In this document: positions 39,591 through 48,212 of the stretch, in pieces
Numbering within the stretch: the stretch's first letter is position 1
Layout: each line of letters starts with the position of its first letter
DNA from: Streptomyces sp. HUAS 15-9
Lineage (GTDB): Bacteria; Actinomycetota; Actinomycetes; Streptomycetales; Streptomycetaceae
Assembly (NCBI RefSeq): GCF_025642155.1
Contig: NZ_CP106798.1
Location: forward strand, 8,246,001-8,310,000
Direction: 5' to 3'
DNA length: 64,000 nt
The notes under the pieces: generated by a model
What the model was told of the DNA's origin: nothing
What the model saw: only the letters and a program-made list of their open reading frames with translations
The model's database searches: none
Position numbers and translations under genes: made by a program

Positions 39591-40796
39591 GTGATCAACA
39601 GTGACACCGTCCGCCGTCGGCAGGGCCACCGGCCGGGGTACAAGGCCGCGGCGGGTGTCTTCGCCGTCGGCATGATGGGTACGACCCTGCCGACGCCGCT
39701 GTACGGGCTGTACCGGCAGCAGATCGGGTTCTCCGAGCTCACCGTCACCGTGGTGTTCGCCGTCTATGCGGTGGGCGTCATCACCGCTCTGCTGATCGCC
39801 GGTGGCTTCTCCGACGTGCTGGGGAGGCGCCCGGTGCTGCTGGGCGCGCTCGCCCTGGCCGCGCTCAGCGCGCTGTGCTTCCTGTCCGAGGGCGGACTGC
39901 CACTGCTGTACGTGGGCCGGGTGCTGTCGGGCTTCTCGGCGGGGCTGCTCAGCGGAACGGGCACCGCGACCGTCCTCGACCTGGCACCGCCCGGGCGGCG
40001 CGCACGTGCCGCACTGGCGGCGACCGCGGCCAACATGGGGGGCCTGGGACTCGGCCCTCTCGTCTCCGGCCTCCTGGCCCAGTACGCACCCTGGCCGCTC
40101 AAGCTGCCCTTCGTCGTGCATCTGGTGCTCGTGGCGATCGCCGTCGCGGTCACCTGCCTCCTGCCCGAGACCGTGCACCACGCCGGGCCCCGGCCCCTGC
40201 TGCGGCCGCAGGGCATGACCGTCCCACCCGAGGTGCGCGGCGTGTTCGCGCCCTGCGCGCTGGCGGCCTTGGCGGGCTTTTCCCTGCTCGGCCTGTTCAC
40301 GGCGGTGGCCCCGGCCTTCCTCGCCCAGACGCTCGGCGAACGCAACCTGGCGGTGGTCGGTGCCGTCGTCTTCTGTGTGTTCGGCTCCTCGACCTGCGGC
40401 CAGGTGCTCATGGGACGCGTCGGGGCGCGCAGGGCCCTGCCATGGGGGTGCCTGGTGCTCGTCACCGGCCTCCTCGTCATCGCGGTCTCGCTGCTCGTGA
40501 CGTCCTTCCCGGTGCTGCTGGTGGGCGCGGTGACGGGCGGCGTGGGACAGGGCATGGCGTTCCGTGCGGGCCTGACGGCGGTGAGCTCCGCGGCGCCCGA
40601 GGCACAGCGTGGCGCCACCATCTCGGCGTTCTTCGTCGTCGCGTATGTGGGGATCTCCCTGCCGGTCGTCGGCGTGGGTTCCCTGACGGAGGCACTGGGA
40701 GTGCGCGATGCCGGTCTGGTGTTCACGGGGTGTGCGGTCCTCCTGGTCACGGCAGTGGGCCTCCGGGTGAGGCGTCACCCACCCCGAGACCTGTGA
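39591..40796 (+). CDS. MFS transporter
   Basis: 401 residues from GTG 39591, divergent from the LanC-like gene by 132 bases. It has 12 helices (YKAAAGVFAVGMMGTTLPTP, VVFAVYAVGVITALLIAGGF) and the loop signature GGFSDVLGRRPVLLGALAL after helix 2. VGRVLSGFSAGLLSGTGTAT is a typical drug-exporter helix 4-5 region. The family fits drug/H+ antiporters. It could export a product of the LanC-like enzyme, but the divergent layout alone does not prove it. No ribosome site of normal spacing is seen. Confidence 0.83.
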   Translation: MINSDTVRRRQGHRPGYKAAAGVFAVGMMGTTLPTPLYGLYRQQIGFSELTVTVVFAVYAVGVITALLIAGGFSDVLGRRPVLLGALALAALSALCFLSEGGLPLLYVGRVLSGFSAGLLSGTGTATVLDLAPPGRRARAALAATAANMGGLGLGPLVSGLLAQYAPWPLKLPFVVHLVLVAIAVAVTCLLPETVHHAGPRPLLRPQGMTVPPEVRGVFAPCALAALAGFSLLGLFTAVAPAFLAQTLGERNLAVVGAVVFCVFGSSTCGQVLMGRVGARRALPWGCLVLVTGLLVIAVSLLVTSFPVLLVGAVTGGVGQGMAFRAGLTAVSSAAPEAQRGATISAFFVVAYVGISLPVVGVGSLTEALGVRDAGLVFTGCAVLLVTAVGLRVRRHPPRDL

Positions 40797-40826
40797 GGTG
40801 GGCGCAGATCATCGGTGAGACGGAGC

Positions 40827-41177
40827 TCAGCGGCCGTTCGAGAGAAACCGCTCCCGGTCGACGACCGCCCGGTCGATCTCGCCCTGCGCGACCAGCCTCC
40901 CCGAACCGTCGACGGCCCGTACCCGGAACGTGAGGCGCCGGCCCGCGACGGCCGGAGGTTCGGCGAAGACCTCCACGCACTCGCCGACCCGGGTGGCTCG
41001 CACATGCTCGACACGCAGCGCCGTCCCCACCGTTGTCCGGCCCGTCCCGACGAACGGCGTGGCGGCCCGCATCGTCGCCGCCTCCATCCACGCGATCAGC
41101 CGCGGAGTGGCCAGCACGGGCACGTCCCCACTGCCCACCGCCATCGCCGTATCGGCCTCGGTCACCTCATGGCGCAT
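40827..41177 (-). CDS. FlK-like hotdog thioesterase
   Basis: 116 residues from ATG 41177 (MRHEVTEADTAMAVGSGDVP). The single hotdog domain shows the FlK-group pattern: ATPRLIAWMEAATMRAATPF for the central helix, then TVGTALRVEHVRATRVGECV and LTFRVRAVDGSGRLVAQGE, ending ERFLSNGR. In this group Thr, Glu and His carry out acyl-thioester hydrolysis, as in fluoroacetyl-CoA thioesterase. The real substrate is unknown. It lies convergent with the MFS gene (30 bases) and divergent from the DUF1345 gene (60 bases). Confidence 0.82.
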   Translation of the reverse strand: MRHEVTEADTAMAVGSGDVPVLATPRLIAWMEAATMRAATPFVGTGRTTVGTALRVEHVRATRVGECVEVFAEPPAVAGRRLTFRVRAVDGSGRLVAQGEIDRAVVDRERFLSNGR

Positions 41178-41237
41178 CGCATCACGCTAGCCCGCCATGG
41201 CGGCGGCATCCAACCGCTGGGACTACCGTGGTGATCC

Positions 41238-41870
41238 GTGAAGATCTGGTTGCCCCTGGACGCCGTACCCCGCCTAGTCGGCGCGGTGGTCCTCGGGGCC
41301 GTCGTCGGCGTGGCCGTCGGACTGCCGATCGATCCGTATCTGGGTGTCCTCGCGGGCATCGCCGCAACGGGGCTGGTCTTCGTCCTGGCAGGCTGGCTGG
41401 TGCTGTGGCCGATGGACGCCACCGCCACCCACCGCAATGCCCGGCGCGAGGACTTCCGGCCCCTCGCCGAGGAACTCGTGATCGTCGCGGTGGCCCTGTG
41501 CGGACTGATCGCCATCGTGCTGATGCTCGTGCGCAGCCGGTCCGATACCGGCCACGCCGCTGCCGCGACCGCGCTCGGCGGGGTCTTCATGGCATGGGCC
41601 GCGCTGCACCTGATGTACGCCACCCGCTATGCCGCCGTGTACTACGAGACGGCCGGTGGGATCGACTTCAACTCGGACCGCCCACCGGCGTACCGGGACT
41701 TCTTCTACTTCAGCTACAACCTCGGCATGACCTACCAGGTGTCCGACAACAACGTCTCGAGTTCGGCCATCCGTGCGATCGTGCTGCGGCACGCCCTGAT
41801 CTCGTACGTCTTCGGCACCAGCATCCTCGCCACCGCCATCAACCTCGTGGTGGGAATCGTCAGCGGCTGA
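41238..41870 (+). CDS. DUF1345 membrane protein
   Basis: 210 residues from GTG 41238 ([20 protein letters not shown]). Five helices: [74 protein letters not shown], and [20 protein letters not shown]. The DUF1345 signature is in [20 protein letters not shown]. No function is established for the family; it is predicted to span the cytoplasmic membrane. The next gene, DyP peroxidase, is 120 bases away. Confidence 0.85.
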   Translation: MKIWLPLDAVPRLVGAVVLGAVVGVAVGLPIDPYLGVLAGIAATGLVFVLAGWLVLWPMDATATHRNARREDFRPLAEELVIVAVALCGLIAIVLMLVRSRSDTGHAAAATALGGVFMAWAALHLMYATRYAAVYYETAGGIDFNSDRPPAYRDFFYFSYNLGMTYQVSDNNVSSSAIRAIVLRHALISYVFGTSILATAINLVVGIVSG

Positions 41871-41990
41871 GGCCGTACGCGCGCGGACCCACCCGAGTCG
41901 CAGCAGGATGAAAATCGAGCAGCATGAAGTGAGGGACATTTCGTTCCGACGACGACAGGTTTCCTTCGCACCCCGTGAGGAGGCGGGCCC

Positions 41991-42944
41991 GTGCTCGAGT
42001 TGCAGCCCGTGATCGTTCCGCCTGCCCAAGCCGCCCTGTTCCTCGTGGTGACCATCACGCCGGGCCGCGAGGAGACCGTCCGGGACCTGCTGGAGGATGT
42101 CTCGGGCCTGTGCCGCTCGGTCGCCTTCCGCGCGCCCGACGGCGAACTCAGCTGCGTCGTCGGCATCGGATCCAGGGCCTGGGACCGGCTGTTCAGCGGA
42201 CCGCGCCCACGGGAGTTGCACCCGTTCGTGGAACTGGCCGGTGAGCGCCACCGGGCCCCGGCAACACCGGGGGACCTCCTGTTCCATGTGCGCGGGCGCC
42301 GTACGGACCTCTGTTTCGAACTGGCCCGGCTGATCGCGGAGCGGCTGAGCGGTGCGGTCACGGTGGTCGACGAAGTGCATGGCTTCAAGTACTTCGACGA
42401 GCGCGACCTGCTCGGCTTCGTCGACGGCAGCGAGAACCCCGGCGGCCGGGTCGCGGCCGATGCCGTGCTCATCGGCGACGAGGACCCCGGCTTCAGAGGT
42501 GGCAGCTATGTGATCGTGCAGAAGTACCTGCACGACATGACGGCGTGGAACGCCCTGCCGACGGAGGAGCAGGACAAGGTCATCGGGCGGACCAAGCTGA
42601 CCAACGTCGAACTCCCCGACGACATCAAGCCCGCCGACTCGCACGTGGCGCTCAACACCATCACCGACGAGGACGGCAACGAGCGCAAGATCATTCGCGA
42701 GAACATGCCGTTCGGCAGCATCGCGGAGGGTGAGTTCGGCACGTACTTCATCGGCTACGCCCGTACGCCCGACGTGACCGAAGAGATGCTCAGGCACATG
42801 TTCCTCGGCGACGGCCGAGCCAGGCACGACCGCATCCTCGACTACTCGACCGCGGTCACCGGATGCCTGTTCCACGTGCCCACGGTCACCTTCCTCGACG
42901 ACCTTCCCGCGGCTCCCGTCACGGAAGCCGCGGTGGCCGGGTGA
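41991..42944 (+). CDS. DyP-type haem peroxidase
   Basis: 317 residues starting with GTG near 41991, after GTGAGGAGGC. DyP motifs: LLGFVDGSENPGG near residue 145 with the catalytic Asp, the proximal haem His in DSHVALNTI near 222, and the distal Arg in IIRENMPFGS near 238. There is no Tat signal and no obvious C-terminal encapsulin cargo tag (the end is PAAPVTEAAVAG), so it is probably a cytosolic enzyme. DyP enzymes use hydrogen peroxide to oxidise dyes, phenols or haem. No encapsulin gene is nearby. Confidence 0.9.
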   Translation: MLELQPVIVPPAQAALFLVVTITPGREETVRDLLEDVSGLCRSVAFRAPDGELSCVVGIGSRAWDRLFSGPRPRELHPFVELAGERHRAPATPGDLLFHVRGRRTDLCFELARLIAERLSGAVTVVDEVHGFKYFDERDLLGFVDGSENPGGRVAADAVLIGDEDPGFRGGSYVIVQKYLHDMTAWNALPTEEQDKVIGRTKLTNVELPDDIKPADSHVALNTITDEDGNERKIIRENMPFGSIAEGEFGTYFIGYARTPDVTEEMLRHMFLGDGRARHDRILDYSTAVTGCLFHVPTVTFLDDLPAAPVTEAAVAG

Positions 42945-43038
42945 CCTGCGCCGAATCGCGCCGCCGTGGGCTCTGTGGAATCGTGGGTGGTCGGAACGCA
43001 GGTTGCTTTCGGATGCCCCGTATCTGCGGGAGGTGGCC

Positions 43039-43116
43039 ATGTCCTCGAAGCGACGCCGGAAGAAGAAGTCCCGCCGCAAGCACGCCGCGAACCACGGGCG
43101 CCGTCCGCAGTGCTAG
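43039..43116 (+). CDS. bL37-like ribosomal micro-protein
   Basis: A 25-residue gene: ATG at 43039 preceded by GGGAGGTGGCC, then SSKRRRKKKSRRKHAANHGR and RPQC, stop TAG at 43114-43116. The ANHG[KR]RP motif and extreme basic content match the actinobacterial 50S protein bL37 known from mycobacteria. It would bind rRNA near the large-subunit surface. The clear ribosome site and a strong downstream terminator support real expression. It is easily missed because of its length. Confidence 0.8.
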   Translation: MSSKRRRKKKSRRKHAANHGRRPQC

Positions 43117-43150
43117 TGAAGCGGTGCCGGTGAAGGTGTAGGGGTGGGCC

Positions 43151-43176
43151 GGGTGCACGCCCGTCGGCGTGCACCC
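43151..43176. terminator. Bidirectional hairpin terminator
   Basis: GGGTGCACGCC (43151-43161), loop CGTC, GGCGTGCACCC (43166-43176): an 11-base perfect stem with tetraloop, midway between the convergent bL37 and adenosine-deaminase-like genes. It can serve both strands. Confidence 0.88.
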
Positions 43177-43211
43177 GTCTGGGGGTGGGCGTGCGGCCGT
43201 GTGGCTGAGCG

Positions 43212-44816
43212 TCAGGCGCCGTTGCGGCGGAAGGTGCGTTCGAAGGACGCGAAGGCGGCCTCCTGGCGCCACTCGACTGCCGCCTTGGGGCTGGACGCGA
43301 GCAGGTCACGGCAGCGCCGGCTGGGCGCGGGAGTGCCGAGCGAGTCCCCCTGGCAGGCGGCGACGGGGTGGTAGCCGACTGCCGTCGGGTTGCCCCGCCA
43401 CAGACTGGCGCCGCCCAGGAAGGCGTACTGGACGGAGGCGCGGGCCAAGTCCTTGAGCTGGGGGTAGGACAGCGCGTACGTGTCGTGGGCGTACTGGTAT
43501 TCGTGGCTGATGTCGATGCGGGAGACGCCGGGGTCGTCGGTGGCCAGGACGATCGGGACGCCGTAGGCGCGATACGTCTGGAAGGGGTGCTCGGCACCCT
43601 TGACACCGAGGATCTGGGCGTTGCTGGAGAAGGGCACCTCGACGGCCACCTGGCGAGCGGCCATGGTGCGGGCGAGCGCCGGCCAGTTGTTCTCGTGGAC
43701 GAAGTCGACTCCGTGGCCGATGCGCTCGGCGTGGGCGACGTCGACGGCCTCGTCGATGTGGAAGGTGAGCTCTTCCGGTTTGACCAGGCCGGGCCGCAAC
43801 TCACCGGCGTGCAGGGTCACATGGGCGCGCGGGTACTGGGTGCGCAGATAGGCGATCATGCGCATCTGGAGGCTGTAGTCGCGCAGCGCGATCTCCCCGT
43901 CCTCGGGCTGGACCAGGTTGATGGCGACGAACCGTCCGTCGCGCTCGGCCAGCCGCATGCCCAGGGCGATCTGGGTGAAGACGCGCTCGGGCGCGGTGCC
44001 GCGCGAGACCTGCGAGATCCACCGCACGGTCAGACGGCAGCCGGGCCTCGGGCGGTTGGTGCCGCAGCGCTCCTCGGCGCGGAACTCGGCGTCGGCGTCG
44101 TCGGCCTCCTTGCGTGCGTCGGCGACCAATTTGTCCAGTTTGCCGCCCGCGACGAGCTTGCTGTGCAGGCGGGCGAGGTCGTCGTCCCAGCCGACCTCGG
44201 CGGCGAGCCGGCGGGCGCCGTCGGAGGCGGGGGTGACCATGGTCTCGAGGTAGAACTGGTTCTGCCCCGCGATGCCCTCGGCGACCTGGGCGAGCTGCTT
44301 GCCCCGATGGCTCCCGGTGACCGCGCCGAACTTGCCGAACGTGGCGAAGAAGTGGTCGTGCCCGCTCTGGTCGGGCGGGAAGTCCTGCATGGACCAGCCC
44401 CTGATCACGGCCTGACGGAAGGCGGGGTCGGTGCGGGTGTCCGCGGCCGGGCGGGTGCCCGGTCCACACGGCGGCTGTACGGCGGTCAGCGTGGCCGTGT
44501 CGATGCACAGGCCCTCCTCGGCGGCGAGCTGGAGGAGGTACTCGGTCGCCACCGCGCCGGAGAGGTGGTTGTGCAGGTCCCCGCCCTTGGGCAGGTGCCG
44601 GAAGAAGTTCCGCTGCAGGCTGGGGTTGCCGTCGAGGGAGCGCAGGTAGGCGTCGGTGCGGAACTCGGCGACCGTCACCGGCCGCGGCGGCGGAGGCAGG
44701 TCGACGCGTGCGGTGGTGGGCCGGGCGGCAGCCGGAGCGACCGACAGCGGCGCAAGAAGCGCGGCCAGGGCGACCGCGCCCAGCCCGACGGGGAGCAGGG
44801 CCCGGTGCCGGTTCAT
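43212..44816 (-). CDS. Secreted adenosine-deaminase-like protein
   Basis: 534 residues from ATG 44816 (MNRHRALLPVGLGAVALAAL), a classical Sec signal ending near APAAARP. The amidohydrolase barrel shows GGDLHNHLSGA with the HxH zinc pair near residue 79, VTLHAGELRP near 369 with metal His and catalytic Glu, RIGHGVDFVHENN, and VLATDDPGVSR near 452 with the metal Asp. An inserted Cys-containing stretch EERCGTNRPRPGCRLTVRWI suggests a disulfide in the secreted protein. By family it would deaminate extracellular adenosine or a related nucleoside, for purine salvage or signal removal. The gene stands alone, divergent from ctaD by 422 bases. Confidence 0.87.
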   Translation of the reverse strand: MNRHRALLPVGLGAVALAALLAPLSVAPAAARPTTARVDLPPPPRPVTVAEFRTDAYLRSLDGNPSLQRNFFRHLPKGGDLHNHLSGAVATEYLLQLAAEEGLCIDTATLTAVQPPCGPGTRPAADTRTDPAFRQAVIRGWSMQDFPPDQSGHDHFFATFGKFGAVTGSHRGKQLAQVAEGIAGQNQFYLETMVTPASDGARRLAAEVGWDDDLARLHSKLVAGGKLDKLVADARKEADDADAEFRAEERCGTNRPRPGCRLTVRWISQVSRGTAPERVFTQIALGMRLAERDGRFVAINLVQPEDGEIALRDYSLQMRMIAYLRTQYPRAHVTLHAGELRPGLVKPEELTFHIDEAVDVAHAERIGHGVDFVHENNWPALARTMAARQVAVEVPFSSNAQILGVKGAEHPFQTYRAYGVPIVLATDDPGVSRIDISHEYQYAHDTYALSYPQLKDLARASVQYAFLGGASLWRGNPTAVGYHPVAACQGDSLGTPAPSRRCRDLLASSPKAAVEWRQEAAFASFERTFRRNGA

Positions 44817-45075
44817 GGTGGGGGGTGTTGGAGGGGTCACCCCGGCATGATGACCAGCCAGGTGACCGGATTCCGGTAGGACCAGGGGTGTTTGCGCCAC
44901 AGTCACCTGGTAGGGGCGGCGCGCGGAGGCGCATCGCCGCCCATGTCGGCGAGGCAGCCGCCGCTCCCGATACCGGCCGCCGTCAGGGTACGGCTCACCG
45001 CGGAGCCCTATGAATCGGGCAGTACGCCGATAACGTCGCAAGTACCGGCAAGTTGCCCCTGTTGTCCCCGGAAGA

Positions 45076-45121
45076 GGGCCACTTGGCCCTAGTCGCCGAC
45101 GGTTCTGGGACTGTTCGGCCC
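45076..45121 (+). promoter_or_regulatory. DosR-like boxes upstream of ctaD
   Basis: Within the 422-base divergent gap (44817-45238), GGGACTGTTCGGCCC at 45107-45121 closely fits the GGGACT...GGCCC type of DosR/DevR-family box. On the other strand GCGACTAGGGCC (45096-45085) is a second partial match, and GGGCC-ACTT-GGCCC (45076-45089) is an inverted repeat overlapping it. They lie about 120-165 bases before ctaD. The rest of the gap shows no gene. Confidence 0.5.
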
Positions 45122-45238
45122 TATCCGGCCCCGGCACCCCTGCGACGATCATGTGGCGGCGGCCGGGAAGGCCCGGTACCCACCCGCACTGTGGCACTTC
45201 CCGGTCGCTTCCACATGACACGAGGAGGGCACCGTCCG

Positions 45239-46945
45239 GTGGGCGAGATGCAGGAACATCAGTTGGAGACCGTGCGGCCGGCGACCGCGGTGGTCTCCAC
45301 GGCCAGAGCGATATCCGGGGGTACGGAGCAGACGGCCGGCCGGCGGTCGACGTGGGCGCAGTGGCTGACGACCACCGACCACAAGAAGATCGGCACGATG
45401 TACCTGGTGACCGCCTTCGCGTTCTTCATCGTCGGTGGTGTGCTGGCACTGCTGATGCGCGCCGAGCTGGCCCGCCCCGGCCTGCAGGTCATGACGAACG
45501 AGCAGTTCAACCAGGCGTTCACCATGCACGGCTCGATCATGCTGCTGATGTTCGCGATGCCGCTGTTCACCGGCTTCGCGAACTGGATCATGCCGCTCCA
45601 GATCGGCGCCCCGGACGTCGCCTTCCCGCGTCTGAACATGCTCGCCTACTGGCTCTTCCTGTTCGGCTCCTCGATCGCGGCGTTCGGCTTCCTCACCCCG
45701 GGCGGCGCGGCCGACTTCGGGTGGTTCCTGTACGCGCCGCTGTCGGACGCCGTGCACTCGCCGGGCCTCGGCGCGGATCTGTGGATCATGGGCGTCGCGC
45801 TGTCCGGGTTCGGATCGATCCTCGGTGCGGTCAACTTCATCACCACGATCATCTGCATGCGCGCACCCGGCATGACGATGTTCCGCATGCCGATCTTCGC
45901 GTGGAACGTGCTGCTGACCGCGCTCCTGATCCTGATCGTGTTCCCGGTGCTGGCCGCGGCGCTGTTCGCGCTCGAGTGCGACCGCAAGTTCGGCAGTCAC
46001 ATCTTCGACGCGGCCAACGGCGGGGCACTGCTGTGGCAACACCTCTTCTGGTTCTTCGGCCATCCAGAGGTGTACATCCTGGCGTTGCCGTTCTTCGGCA
46101 TCGTCTCCGAGGTCATCCCGGTCTTCGCCCGCAAGCCGATGTTCGGCTACATGGGCCTGATCGCCGCGACGATCGCGATCGCGGGTCTCTCGGTGACGGT
46201 GTGGGCGCACCACATGTACGTCACCGGCGGTGTGCTGCTGCCGTTCTTCTCCTTCATGACCTTCCTGATAGCCGTGCCGACCGGGGTGAAGTTCTTCAAC
46301 TGGATCGGCACCATGTGGAAGGGCTCGTTGTCGTTCGAGACCCCGATGCTGTGGACCACGGGCTTCCTGATCACGTTCCTCTTCGGAGGCCTGACGGGCG
46401 TGATCCTGGCGTCACCGCCGATGGACTTCCACATCTCCGACTCGTACTTCGTCGTCGCCCACTTCCACTACACGGTCTTCGGTACGGTCGTGTACGCGAT
46501 GTTCGCCGGATTCCACTTCTGGTGGCCCAAGTTCACCGGCAAGATGCTCGACGAACGACTTGGCAAGATCACCTTCTGGACGCTCACCGTCGGCTTCCAC
46601 GGCACGTTCCTGGTCCAGCACTGGCTGGGGGCCGAGGGCATGCCGCGCCGGTACGCGGACTACCTCGCGGCCGACGGGTTCACCGCCCTGAACACCATCT
46701 CGACGATCAGCTCGTTCGTGCTGGGCCTGTCGATCCTGCCGTTCTTCTACAACGTCTGGAAGACCGCCAAGTACGGCAAGCCGGTCGATGTCAACGACCC
46801 GTGGGGATACGGCCGTTCGCTGGAGTGGGCGACGTCCTGCCCGCCGCCGCGCCACAACTTCGTCCAGCTTCCGCAGATTCGCAGCGAGTCCCCGGCGTTC
46901 GACCTGCACCACCCGGAGATCGCCGCGCTCGAGGCGGCGAGGTAG
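45239..46945 (+). CDS. ctaD: Cytochrome c oxidase subunit I (aa3 type), orphan copy
   Basis: 568 residues from GTG 45239, which has AGGAGG about 10 bases upstream; ATG 45248 and 45215 are in frame. All key ligands are visible: low-spin haem His in [12 protein letters not shown], CuB His and crosslinked Tyr in [17 protein letters not shown], the His pair in [10 protein letters not shown], and [11 protein letters not shown] with both haem axial His. Twelve helices give full length. It is the proton-pumping catalytic subunit of terminal oxidase. No subunit II, III or IV gene is adjacent, so this is a separate paralogue that probably assembles with subunits encoded elsewhere, perhaps under low oxygen. 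Confidence 0.92.
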   Translation: MGEMQEHQLETVRPATAVVSTARAISGGTEQTAGRRSTWAQWLTTTDHKKIGTMYLVTAFAFFIVGGVLALLMRAELARPGLQVMTNEQFNQAFTMHGSIMLLMFAMPLFTGFANWIMPLQIGAPDVAFPRLNMLAYWLFLFGSSIAAFGFLTPGGAADFGWFLYAPLSDAVHSPGLGADLWIMGVALSGFGSILGAVNFITTIICMRAPGMTMFRMPIFAWNVLLTALLILIVFPVLAAALFALECDRKFGSHIFDAANGGALLWQHLFWFFGHPEVYILALPFFGIVSEVIPVFARKPMFGYMGLIAATIAIAGLSVTVWAHHMYVTGGVLLPFFSFMTFLIAVPTGVKFFNWIGTMWKGSLSFETPMLWTTGFLITFLFGGLTGVILASPPMDFHISDSYFVVAHFHYTVFGTVVYAMFAGFHFWWPKFTGKMLDERLGKITFWTLTVGFHGTFLVQHWLGAEGMPRRYADYLAADGFTALNTISTISSFVLGLSILPFFYNVWKTAKYGKPVDVNDPWGYGRSLEWATSCPPPRHNFVQLPQIRSESPAFDLHHPEIAALEAAR

Positions 46946-46948
46946 GCC

Positions 46949-47530
46949 ATGCCCCAAGCCGTCCTCGCCATGGGAGTCGCAGTCACCACCGCGTCCGGCT
47001 GTGTCTGGTACGTACCGGCGCTCGTCGACCTGCGCGCCGGCGCGGACCGGCCCGTCTCCCGGCGCAGTGCCGCCGCGGCCTGCCTCATCGGCTGGGGCAC
47101 AACGGGGTGCGTCGCGGTGCTGCTTCTCGTCGCCGAGGGATGGTGGATTCCGTCCGCCGTGGCCGCGTTGGGCATCGCGGTCACGGCGGCCCTTCGGATA
47201 CGCGCCGCCGTGGAGCAGCGGCGGGAGCGGCGCGAGGTCGCAGTCCAATGGACGGAGCTACGTCACGATCAGCCCCCGCGCGACCCCGGACGCCCCCGAA
47301 AGGCCGTTGCCGTCCTCATCGGCTGCGCGCTGACGGCGGCTTCGGTCCCGCTCTGCCTCTGGGCGGTCGCGAGCCCCGACGCCGGCACGGGCTGGTGGGC
47401 ACTTGCCGCCGTCCCGTCGACGATCGGCCTGTCCCTCGTCATCGCGGTCACGTACATGCAGGTGATCCGGCGTCCTGCGGGGACTTCACCGGCCCTCGCC
47501 GGAAGGGACCGCCGACCACCGCGACGATGA
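46949..47530 (+). CDS. Membrane protein of unknown function, next to ctaD
   Basis: 193 residues, 3 bases after the ctaD stop, so co-transcribed. Four hydrophobic segments (AVLAMGVAVTTASGCVWYVP, ACLIGWGTTGCVAVLLLVA, AVAALGIAVTAALRIR, AVLIGCALTAASVPLCLWAV) plus a final VPSTIGLSLVIAVTYMQV. The middle is charged (VEQRRERREVAVQWTELRHD). I do not recognise the family. Coupling with ctaD suggests a small accessory or assembly subunit; this is inference from position only. Confidence 0.72.
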   Translation: MPQAVLAMGVAVTTASGCVWYVPALVDLRAGADRPVSRRSAAAACLIGWGTTGCVAVLLLVAEGWWIPSAVAALGIAVTAALRIRAAVEQRRERREVAVQWTELRHDQPPRDPGRPRKAVAVLIGCALTAASVPLCLWAVASPDAGTGWWALAAVPSTIGLSLVIAVTYMQVIRRPAGTSPALAGRDRRPPRR

Positions 47531-47692
47531 CGTCACCGTAGGACCCCGGTAGGTGCGGGCCCCCGCCCGCACCGCTCGCCGGACAGGCCGGCCCGCGCGA
47601 CAATGAGCAGGTGCCGTGGTGCCCGGTGCGGCCCACCGCCCGCGCGGGCCTCGGCAGGTCCAGCCGCCGCGCGTTCGAGGGAGCGGTCATCG

Positions 47693-48136
47693 ATGGACAT
47701 GAAGTTCGAGGTCGTGGTGATTCCGGTTCGCCGACGTCGACCTGGCCAAGGACTTCTATCGGGCGCTGGGATGGCGTCTCGACGCCGACTTCCCCGGCGA
47801 GGACGGCTTCCGGGTCGTACAGTTCACCCCGCCCGGCTCCAAGGCGTCGGTCATCTTCGGCAAGGACGTCACCGCGACGGAACCGGGTTCCCTGCGGAAC
47901 CTGTATCTCATCGTCACCGACATCGACGCGGCCCGGTCCGAACTCGTGGACCGCGGAGCGATGTGTCCGAGGTGTTCCATGACGCCGGCGGGATCTTCCA
48001 TCACAGCGGATCCGACAAGCGCGTACCCGGCCGTGCACCGGCACCCGGTGACTACGGCTCGTTCGCCACGTTCGCCGCCCCCGACGGCAACACCTGGTTC
48101 CTGCAGGAGGTCAAGACCCGGGCACCCGGGCGATGA
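47693..48136 (+). pseudogene. VOC/glyoxalase-family gene with two compensating frameshifts
   Basis: The ATG at 47693 (GAGGGAG upstream) starts MDMKFEVVVIPV, then an extra T at 47727-47728 shifts the frame. The family sequence continues in another frame (ADVDLAKDFYRALGWRLDAD, PGEDGFRVVQFTPPGSKA, LYLIVTDIDAARSELVDRG) until a C is missing after 47959, and the original frame resumes as DVSEVFHDAGGIFHHSGSDK to the end FLQEVKTRAPGR. Net length is unchanged (147 codons), so a simple gene finder may report an intact but garbled protein. Corrected, it is a single-domain VOC protein. The cause is either sequencing error or real paired mutations. Confidence 0.8.
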
Positions 48137-48212
48137 CCGTGCCCACGACAGAGGTTCCGCAGGGTAGGCGCCGGAGAGCGGCACCGCCTGCGGGGGACGC
48201 CGGAGGAGCTAC

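Noticed and set aside
38121..40796. A complete lanthipeptide cluster around the LanC-like gene
   Set aside because: No precursor-like small gene, dehydratase or lantibiotic protease was found on either side; the MFS gene alone is not enough.
41991..42944. Encapsulin cargo signal on the DyP peroxidase
   Set aside because: The C-terminus is PAAPVTEAAVAG without the usual Gly/Leu/Ile-rich targeting motif, and no encapsulin gene is nearby.
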